Below, piece by piece: positions 1-4,611 of a stretch of 6,152 nt of DNA (positions are counted from its first letter, which is position 1; each line of letters begins with the position of its first letter). This DNA comes from an uncultured Clostridia bacterium (GTDB lineage Bacteria > Bacillota > Clostridia > Lachnospirales > Lachnospiraceae), in the NCBI GenBank assembly GCA_946620335.1, contig CAMONF010000176.1:1-6152 (forward strand). Direction: 5' to 3'. Below the pieces are notes generated by a model. It saw nothing but the letters and a program-made list of their open reading frames with translations, ran no database searches and was not told where the DNA came from. Position numbers and translations under genes: made by a program.

Positions 1-93
1 CTGGGCATCGCCTATACCCACCTGCTCACGGACTATCCCAATCTTAGGCACTATGTTGTGCGGCGCCTCCTCGAGGCGATGGAGGAGGGCTGA
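1..93 (+). CDS. 3' end of an unidentified CDS (30 residues visible)
   Basis: Frame 1 is open from the first base to a TGA at 91-93. The visible tail has 30 residues, begins LGIAYTHLLTDYPNL and ends RRLLEAMEEG. It reads as a mostly helical, charged C-terminus with Leu/Arg/Glu spacing. I do not recognise the family, and no catalytic motif is visible in so short a piece. GC-rich codons (CTC, CGC, GAG) match the rest of the window, which supports it being a real gene end rather than a chance open frame. No gene follows for 415 bases, so it is probably the last gene of its transcription unit. It is also the nearest upstream neighbour of the reverse transcriptase, so its identity would help show whether that gene lies in an accessory cassette. 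Confidence 0.6.
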   Translation: MGIAYTHLLTDYPNLRHYVVRRLLEAMEEG

Positions 94-305
94 GGTCATC
101 GGTCTCGCCGGATAAGGGAGTGAGACGGGAATGGCCGGAACCTGGATTTTTATGCAGAAGCCTTCCCCTTTGGAGGCGGTTTTCTGAAACACAGATATTC
201 ATCCGGCGGATGCGCTGCGCCTGCGGGGGAGGCAGCAGGGACGGAAGGCCGTCCTCAAAAGGGCGGTCCATGCTTTGCAGGCAGCGGTCACCTGTACCCT
301 CCGGT

Positions 306-337
306 AGCTTCCTGAATAACATTATTCAGGAGCTTTT
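306..337 (+). terminator. Long A/T-containing hairpin followed by TTTT; terminator or RNA structural element
   Basis: CCTGAATAA (311-319) and TTATTCAGG (322-330) are perfect inverted repeats. They are extended outward by AGCT (306-309) and AGCT (331-334) with one bulged T at 310, giving about 12 realistic pairs around a small loop. TTTT at 334-337 follows directly. The stem is A/T-rich at its tip, so it would be a weaker terminator than the one at 365-401. It could equally be a structural arm of an RNA crossing this interval. Confidence 0.4.
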
Positions 338-364
338 AATATCTCCGCCGGCCGGATATAGATC

Positions 365-401
365 AGGGCAGCCGGGCTTTTTGCCCGGACTGCCCTGTTT
401 T
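365..401 (+). terminator. Strong rho-independent terminator upstream of the reverse transcriptase
   Basis: AGGGCAG-CCGGGC (365-377) pairs with GCCCGG-CTGCCCT (383-396), a 13-bp GC-rich stem with one bulged A at 389 and a TTTTT loop. TTTT at 398-401 follows. It should stop transcription from upstream about 107 bases before the ATG at 509. The reverse transcriptase would then need its own promoter after 401, or regulated read-through. I see no convincing promoter between 402 and 494. Confidence 0.75.
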
Positions 402-453
402 CAGGTCCTGCGCCAGGCGCTGTGCCGCGGATAGACGGTGGACAAGTCCGATT

Positions 454-490
454 GCAGGGATCCTGATTCCGACCTGCCGGCTGGATCCTG
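454..490 (+). promoter_or_regulatory. Mutually exclusive hairpins just before the ribosome binding site of the reverse transcriptase
   Basis: GCAGG (454-458) can pair with CCTGC (473-477). The overlapping stretch CAGG-GATCC (455-463, one extra G) can instead pair with GGATCCTG (483-490). The second half of this arm is also a direct repeat, GGATCCTG at 458-465 and 483-490. Both folds end within a few bases of the Shine-Dalgarno AAAGGAG at 495-501. Control of translation is possible but unproven, since short GC-rich repeats arise easily at this base composition. Confidence 0.25.
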
Positions 491-508
491 GATGAAAGGA
501 GAGGTGAA

Positions 509-1750
509 ATGGAAAGAGAAGGCTGCGGGAAGAGCATCCTGGACAGGCTGGACGACCCGGCCCGCTGGCACGCCCTGTATGCCTACCGAAAGGAGAAGGG
601 GCACATGGCGCCCTGGGAGGAGAAGGACCTGGTCTCCTTCATAGAGCAGCGGGAGTACCTGCCGGTGGTGGAGGGGATCCGCCGCGGCGAGCCCTTCGCT
701 CTGCCCCGGCGGATCTGCGTGAACAAAAAATCCACGGGGAAAAAGCGGGTCGTGTATTCATTTCCAAGGGAAGAGAACTATGTTTTAAAGCTCGTGGCGG
801 CCGAGATGAATGATTTCGACGGCCTCTTTTCCGGGAATCTTTACTCCTTCCGGCGGGGAAGGGGTGTGCGGGACGCAATCCGCCGCCTGTCCCGGACGCG
901 GGGGCTCAGGCGGATGTACTCCGTAAAGCTGGATATCCACGACTATTTCAACTCGGTATCCGCCGATGACATGGTGCGGGTCCTGGCCCCGGTGCGGGCG
1001 GCCGACCCGGCCCTGGTTTCATTTTTGGAGGCACTCCTGCGGGAGCCCTATGCCCTGGACAAGGGCGTGAAGACGGCCTGCCGAAAGGGCATTCTGGCCG
1101 GGTCTCCCACGGCCGGCTTCATGGCGGACCTGTATCTGGACAGCCTCGACCGGTGGTTCGAGGAGAGGAGGATCCCTTACGCCCGCTATTCCGACGACAT
1201 GATCTTTTTCGCGCGGACGGAGGAAGAGATTTCCGCCTTCGAGGCCCATGTCCGGGAGCATCTCGCCGCCCGGGGGCTCTCCGTCAACGAAAAGAAGACC
1301 GTCCGGTCGGCGCCGGGGGAACCCTGGGAATTTCTGGGCTTCTCCTTTAAGGACGGTGCGATCGACGTCTCCTCGGTCTCAGTCGAAAAAATAAAAGCAA
1401 AGCTGCGGAGAAAGACACGGTCCTTCGGGCGCTGGCAGCGCAAAAAGGGCGCCGGTGACCTCCAGACCATGCGGGCCTTCATCCGCTACTTCAACCGCAA
1501 GTTCTACGACAATCCTGTCCGCAACGAGATGACCTGGGCCAGGTGGTATTTCCCGGAAATAACGACAGACGAAAGCCTGCGGGTGATCGACCGGTACATG
1601 GTCGACTGTATCCGTTCCATCCCCGTAAAGGGCCACACCAAGGCGCGCTTCAACCTGCGCTACGAGACAATCCGGGAAATGGGCTTTAAGCCCCTGGTGT
1701 CCGAGTATTACAGGATGAAGGCGGAAAGCGCCGGGGACGGAGAGAACTGA
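509..1750 (+). CDS. Stand-alone reverse transcriptase (RNA-directed DNA polymerase), class uncertain
   Basis: This 413-residue protein carries the bacterial reverse transcriptase blocks in order: a template-binding region with NKKSTGKKR (72-80), YSFRRGRGV (112-120), KLDIHDYFNSV with catalytic Asp142 (140-150), KGILAGSPTAGFMADLYL (193-210), YARYSDDMIFFA with catalytic Asp229/Asp230 (224-235), GLSVNEKKT (256-264) and WEFLGFSF (273-280). A basic, helical thumb (294-313) follows. The C-terminal region (about 325-402) is rich in aromatic residues and contains TWARWYFP and LVSEYY. The start is set by AAAGGAG at 495-501, seven bases before the ATG. Block 4 reads AGSP where group II intron and retron enzymes usually have QGSP. 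The diversity-generating-retroelement SQ signature and the retron VTG motif are not seen. There is no HNH endonuclease domain, and I see no intron domain V nearby. It is probably an uncharacterised-group or group-II-like enzyme. Enzymatic activity is likely; role and RNA template are unknown. Arg codons CGG and AGG are frequent, unlike the CGC-dominated reductase downstream, consistent with low expression or separate ancestry. Confidence 0.93.
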   Translation: MEREGCGKSILDRLDDPARWHALYAYRKEKGHMAPWEEKDLVSFIEQREYLPVVEGIRRGEPFALPRRICVNKKSTGKKRVVYSFPREENYVLKLVAAEMNDFDGLFSGNLYSFRRGRGVRDAIRRLSRTRGLRRMYSVKLDIHDYFNSVSADDMVRVLAPVRAADPALVSFLEALLREPYALDKGVKTACRKGILAGSPTAGFMADLYLDSLDRWFEERRIPYARYSDDMIFFARTEEEISAFEAHVREHLAARGLSVNEKKTVRSAPGEPWEFLGFSFKDGAIDVSSVSVEKIKAKLRRKTRSFGRWQRKKGAGDLQTMRAFIRYFNRKFYDNPVRNEMTWARWYFPEITTDESLRVIDRYMVDCIRSIPVKGHTKARFNLRYETIREMGFKPLVSEYYRMKAESAGDGEN

Positions 1751-2045
1751 AGGGCGGGGGCAGAAGATGCCGGCTGCAGATTGCCTGAGAGCGGCTGTAC
1801 ATAAAAAGGCAGGGCAGGAGTAAGACGGAATAGTATACAATATTTATTTTGATTTCATGAAACACCTTCCCCGCGGTATGAAAACCCCATAGCCAATGAC
1901 AATTGAAAGTATTTTTTTCATGTCATATTGCACAGAGGCACCTTTAGGAGTTATTATAAAATACAGAGTGTTCTTCAACACACATTCTGAAAAAAAAAGT
2001 CAGAAAGCATGTTTGGTTGAACTAATCAATAAATGAAAGGATAAC
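1751..2045 (+). other. A/T-richer intergenic region: 5' regulatory region of the secreted reductase
   Basis: These 295 bases hold no supportable gene. The first ~80 are GC-rich and contain no clear terminator for the reverse transcriptase; only weak stems such as TGCCT (1782-1786) with AGGCA (1807-1811) are seen. From about 1830 composition turns A/T-rich, with a promoter candidate (1928-1957), an inverted repeat ATGACA (1896-1901) / TGTCAT (1921-1926), and a leader of some 80 bases ending in the Shine-Dalgarno AAAGGA (2036-2041). A second -10-like TACAAT (1836-1841) has no matching -35. The 11-codon frame at 1858-1893 lacks a ribosome binding site. Confidence 0.6.
1928..1957 (+). promoter_or_regulatory. 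Candidate sigma-70-type promoter of the secreted reductase
   Basis: TTGCAC (1928-1933) and TATTAT (1952-1957, five of six consensus bases) are 18 bases apart, within an A/T-rich tract. A start near 1964 would give an 82-base leader. An alternative upstream pair is TTGAAA (1903-1908) with TATTGC (1926-1931) at 17 bases, whose -10 is poor. The inverted repeat ATGACA/TGTCAT (1896-1926) lies over the upstream pair and just before this one, where a regulator could bind. Confidence 0.4.
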
Positions 2046-4172
2046 ATGCACATGAAGAAAAAAGAGATTAGCAGACGCGATTTCCTGAAGGGCCTGGCTG
2101 CCGGCGCAGCCAGCATGGCCGTCCTGGGCGTTCTCGAGGGAGCTGAGAATTCCGCCGGGACCGAGCCGGCTGCAGCCGCTGACGCTGCGGCCGGCGCAGC
2201 TGAGACCGCTGCGGAGCCCACCGTGGCCGTCACCGGCGCCCCTGCAGCGGAAGCTGCCGAGGCCGTGGCTGACGCCGCCAAGGCTGCCGAGGGCCTCTCC
2301 TTCACACCGGGCACCTACACGGCCACCGCCAAGGGTATCGGCAGCGACGTCAAGGTGGAGATGACCTTCGACGAGACCTCCATCACCGCCGTCAAGATCG
2401 ACGCCTCCGGCGAGACACCGGATATCGGCGGCAAGATCGCCCCGGACATGGAGACCGCCATTCTGAACGCCCAGAGTGCCAACGTGGACGCCGTTTCCGG
2501 CGCTACCGTCACATCCGACGCCATCAAGAAGGCTGCGGCTGACTGTATTTCCCAGGCCAGCGGCCAGGAAGTGGTCATTGAGGAGAAAGAGGAGGCCGCC
2601 GGCGACTGGCTGGGCGAGGCTCCTGAGATCGCCGATTCCGATATCGCCGAGACCGTCGATACAGACGTCCTCGTCGTTGGCGTGGGCACCGGCGGATGGC
2701 CGACCCTTATGACGCTGGCCGAGGAGGGCGTGAAGGCCCTGGCCATCGAGAAGCGCGAGACCCCCACCGGCATCCGTGAGGATATCGGCGCCATCGGCTC
2801 CAGACTCCAGCAGGAGACCATCAAGACCTATCCCGAGCAGGAGATCGACAAGATGGAAGCTCTCCAGGAGCTGGTCCGTTACAGCTCCGGTTACATTGAC
2901 AGCGACCTGGCCAAGGTCTGGATCAACGAGTCTGCCGAGACTGTGGACTGGCTGACCGACATCTTCGAGGGCAGCGGCAAGTACTTCATGAGCCATGAAG
3001 GCGGCATCGGCAACGTCGATGATCCCGGCCGCGACAAGGCTTACTCCACCGGCCACAGCCCGCACAAGAAGGAGGAGTTCGCTGACGACGCTTCCGTCAC
3101 CACCAACTCCGTCTTCACCGAGTACATTGAGAGCCAGCCCGGCGACGTCACCATCCGCTGCCAGTGCGAGCTTGTCCGCCTGATCCAGGACGACGCAGGC
3201 AAGGTCATCGGCGCCATCGCCAAGGACACCGCCAAGGACGCCTACGTGAAGATCAACGTGGCCAAGGCTGTCATCATGTGCTCCGGCGGTTACGCCACCA
3301 ACACCGACATGCTGAAGGCCCTCCAGCCGGAGACCCTCAACATGAAGGTCAACTATACCCTGGGCTCCACCTGCGACGGCTCCGGCATCAAGGCCATGCT
3401 CTGGGCGGGCGCCGCTCTGGACCCGATCCACTCCTCCATGATGTTCAACCGCTGCTGCGTGAAGCCGGATGAGACCGCCGGCTACAAGACCACCGGCAAG
3501 TGGTTCTGGTTCGGCGAGCAGCCCTTCCTCAAGGTCAACCTGAACGGCAAGCGCTTCTGCAACGAATCCGGCCCCTACGAGTTCATGCTCCACTCCATGG
3601 TCATGCAGCCGGGCCACACCTACGTGGACGTCTTCGACGCCAACAACGAGAAGTACTGCGAGCAGTTCGACGAGGTCGGCTGCTGCCGCCTCTTCGCCTT
3701 CCCGAACGGCGCTGCCTCCAATATGCCCTACAGCTTCGTATGGTCCAAGATCGAGGAGCTCATCGAGGCCGGTTACGTTCAGAAGGCCGACACCCTCGAA
3801 GAGCTGGCTGAGAAGCTCAAGATCCCGGTAGACAACTTCGTCGCCTCCGTCAAGCGCTACAATGAGCTCTGCGCCAAGGGCGTTGACGAGGACTACGGCA
3901 AGGAGAAGCACCGCATGACGCCGGTCGACACCGCGCCCTTCTACGGCGTCCGCACCTGCGCATGGCACCTGACCACTCTGAACGGCTGCCGCATCAACAC
4001 AGACATGCAGGTCATCCGCGAGGACGGCACGGCCATCGAAGGCCTCTACGCCACCGGCGATGCCACGGGCGGCATGTTCGCCACCACCTATCCCAACCTC
4101 ATGACAGGCCTCGCCTGCGGCCGCACCATGACCTTCGGCCGCCGCGCCGCCAAGAACGTGGCCAAGCTGTAA
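2046..4172 (+). CDS. Tat-exported, FMN-binding, FAD-dependent reductase (fumarate/urocanate reductase superfamily; acceptor unknown)
   Basis: The 708 residues fall into four parts. A Tat signal with SRRDFLKG (9-16) precedes a short hydrophobic stretch without a lipobox Cys. An Ala/Glu-rich linker spans about 38-82. An FMN_bind domain (about 84-172) has DAVSGATVTS (148-157), where Thr154 should carry FMN attached by an ApbE-type transferase. The flavoprotein domain (about 204-708) opens with the Rossmann motif GVGTGG (212-217) and AIEKRE (233-238), and has NLNGKRFCNE (498-507) and GLYATGDATGG (666-676) near its end. Soluble FccA and UrdA relatives use this fold for outward electron transfer to a small unsaturated acceptor; the FMN replaces FccA's hemes. 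The proton-donating Arg of FccA (NE-xxx-R) aligns with Tyr511 here, and the later RLGG-type Arg region reads TYPNL (681-685); His641 may match FccA His504. Fumarate is therefore unlikely. Starts at 2046 and 2052 are both possible (AAAGGA at 2036-2041, spacing 4 or 10). Arg codons are almost all CGC/CGT, suggesting good expression. No membrane electron donor is encoded in this window. Confidence 0.93.
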   Translation: MHMKKKEISRRDFLKGLAAGAASMAVLGVLEGAENSAGTEPAAAADAAAGAAETAAEPTVAVTGAPAAEAAEAVADAAKAAEGLSFTPGTYTATAKGIGSDVKVEMTFDETSITAVKIDASGETPDIGGKIAPDMETAILNAQSANVDAVSGATVTSDAIKKAAADCISQASGQEVVIEEKEEAAGDWLGEAPEIADSDIAETVDTDVLVVGVGTGGWPTLMTLAEEGVKALAIEKRETPTGIREDIGAIGSRLQQETIKTYPEQEIDKMEALQELVRYSSGYIDSDLAKVWINESAETVDWLTDIFEGSGKYFMSHEGGIGNVDDPGRDKAYSTGHSPHKKEEFADDASVTTNSVFTEYIESQPGDVTIRCQCELVRLIQDDAGKVIGAIAKDTAKDAYVKINVAKAVIMCSGGYATNTDMLKALQPETLNMKVNYTLGSTCDGSGIKAMLWAGAALDPIHSSMMFNRCCVKPDETAGYKTTGKWFWFGEQPFLKVNLNGKRFCNESGPYEFMLHSMVMQPGHTYVDVFDANNEKYCEQFDEVGCCRLFAFPNGAASNMPYSFVWSKIEELIEAGYVQKADTLEELAEKLKIPVDNFVASVKRYNELCAKGVDEDYGKEKHRMTPVDTAPFYGVRTCAWHLTTLNGCRINTDMQVIREDGTAIEGLYATGDATGGMFATTYPNLMTGLACGRTMTFGRRAAKNVAKL

Positions 4173-4198
4173 AATGAAAACAGTCTGAATGGATGATC

Positions 4199-4240
4199 GC
4201 CCGCCGGGAACGGAACTTCCGCTCCCGGCGGGCTTTATAT
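4199..4240 (+). terminator. Rho-independent terminator after the secreted reductase
   Basis: GCCCGCCGGGA (4199-4209) pairs perfectly with TCCCGGCGGGC (4223-4233). The stem is extended inside by CGG/CCG across an A-C mismatch, with loop AACTT. TTTATAT follows; the T-run is short but the stem is very stable. It lies 26 bases after the stop codon and closes the reductase unit as a single-gene transcript. Confidence 0.8.
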
Positions 4241-4260
4241 GGAAGTTTTTCAATGAGAAG

Positions 4261-4319
4261 AAATTTTTTGAAAAAAATAAAAAATAATGCTTGCAAAAGC
4301 CGGAGGGGTAGGCTATAAT
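4261..4319 (+). promoter_or_regulatory. Strong tRNA promoter with A/T-tract (UP-like) element
   Basis: TTGCAA (4291-4296) and a perfect TATAAT (4314-4319) are separated by exactly 17 bases. Positions 4261-4290 just upstream are almost all A and T in runs, as expected of an alpha-subunit-binding UP element at stable-RNA promoters. Transcription would begin near 4326. The 5' leader before the tRNA contains a small hairpin, CGTCT/AGACG (4328-4340), that would be removed during tRNA 5' maturation. Confidence 0.85.
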
Positions 4320-4343
4320 AAGCAAGTCGTCTGAAAGACGCAG

Positions 4344-4416
4344 GCTGCTTTGGCACAGGTGGTAGCGCACCTCATTGGTAGTGAGGAGGTCTCGGGTCCG
4401 AGTCCCGAAAGCAGCT
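4344..4416 (+). tRNA. tRNA-Thr, anticodon GGT
   Basis: A full cloverleaf folds in 73 bases without an encoded CCA. The acceptor stem is GCTGCTT (4344-4350) with AAGCAGC (4409-4415). The D stem is GCAC/GCGC with an A12-C23 mismatch. The anticodon stem is CCTCA/TGAGG around TTGGTAG, giving anticodon GGT (4377-4379), which reads ACC and ACT. The variable loop is AGGTC and the T stem TCGGG/CCCGA. The discriminator base is T, which I believe occurs in other Clostridia tRNA-Thr. The T loop reads TCCGAGT, so the almost universal T55 is C (4398). Its own promoter and terminator make this a single-gene unit. Confidence 0.93.
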
Positions 4417-4419
4417 CTT

Positions 4420-4460
4420 AGCCGAAAATCATTGATATCAATGGTTTTCGGCTTTTTCTT
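4420..4460 (+). terminator. Rho-independent terminator of the tRNA-Thr unit
   Basis: AGCCGAAAA (4420-4428) pairs with TTTTCGGCT (4445-4453). The stem continues through a T-G wobble and CATTG/CAATG (4430-4434, 4439-4443) with loop ATAT. A run TTTTTCTTT (4453-4461) follows. The stem begins four bases after the tRNA ends and separates it from the glucosidase gene. Confidence 0.9.
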
Positions 4461-4557
4461 TACCGGAAGACAGTGAAACAGCCTGACAGACGCACGGATG
4501 AGCGTCAACGCGGAAGGCTGGTTCCGGGCAGCGGGGCGCATAGAGCGGGTCAATTCA

Positions 4558-4589
4558 ATCCGGCCGCCGGGTCCCACCGCAGGCCGGAT
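4558..4589 (+). repeat. Perfect 8-bp inverted repeat before the glucosidase gene (possible operator or mRNA hairpin)
   Basis: ATCCGGCC (4558-4565) and GGCCGGAT (4582-4589) are exact inverted repeats with a 16-base spacer, ending six bases before the Shine-Dalgarno AAGGAGG (4595-4601). No T-run follows, so it is not a terminator. A repressor operator or a hairpin affecting translation would fit a sugar-use gene, but no promoter could be identified between 4461 and 4557 to place it against. A separate 5-bp stem GACGC/GCGTC lies at 4489-4506. Confidence 0.4.
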
Positions 4590-4611
4590 GGCCGAAGGAG
4601 GAGAGAGAAGC

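Larger units (their letters stand above)
200..401 (+). ncRNA. Candidate structured non-coding RNA upstream of the reverse transcriptase (speculative)
   Basis: Four or five hairpins follow each other (200-212, 214-236, 239-254, 306-334, 365-396), and the last is a strong intrinsic terminator. This is the pattern expected of a short transcript that ends near 401, before the reverse transcriptase gene. Retrons and several other stand-alone bacterial reverse transcriptases encode a template or partner RNA in this position. I see no known Rfam-type motif, and I could not identify a retron-style a1/a2 closing repeat with a conserved branching G. The 5' boundary is set only by the first hairpin and no clear promoter was found. 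A plain intergenic spacer holding terminators for the upstream gene is a serious alternative. Confidence 0.25.
94..508 (+). other. 415-base non-coding, hairpin-rich interval before the reverse transcriptase
   Basis: No convincing gene lies here; the open frames present start without a spaced ribosome binding site and cross strong hairpins. Local inverted repeats occur one after another. They are GCCTtCC/GGAGGC (160-177, followed by GGTTTT, a weak terminator candidate for the upstream gene), CATCC/GGATG (200-212), GCTG-CC/GGCAGC with a 2-base bulge (214-236), GGACGG/CCGTCC with loop AAGG (239-254), a long stem at 306-334, the palindrome CCGGCCGG (348-355), a terminator stem at 365-396, and alternative stems at 454-490 just before the ribosome binding site of the reverse transcriptase. 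I found no good sigma-70 promoter. The best is TTGGAG (170-175), 18 bases, GATATT (194-199), which is weak. Confidence 0.7.

Noticed and set aside
120..434. A 104-codon + strand frame starting GTG between the first CDS and the reverse transcriptase
   Set aside because: The AAGGGA-like site touches the GTG with no spacing, the composition is Arg/Ser/Pro/Cys-rich as in noise, and the frame passes through two strong hairpins including a terminator.
94..1750. Diversity-generating retroelement or group II intron around the reverse transcriptase
   Set aside because: No template/variable repeat pair with A-specific differences is visible, block 4 lacks the SQ signature, and no intron domain V-like hairpin or HNH domain is present.
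1780..1811. Riboswitch-like CCTGAGAGCGG stretch after the reverse transcriptase
   Set aside because: Only a short match to the CTGAGA of TPP elements or the GAGAGCGG of glycine elements; none of the remaining conserved cores is present.
1379..1840. A 153-codon - strand frame overlapping the 3' end of the reverse transcriptase
   Set aside because: It is mostly antisense to conserved reverse transcriptase sequence and has no recognisable domain.
1858..1893. Possible 11-codon leader peptide starting MKHLPRG before the reductase
   Set aside because: No ribosome binding site, no attenuator structure after it, and it lies upstream of the best promoter candidate.
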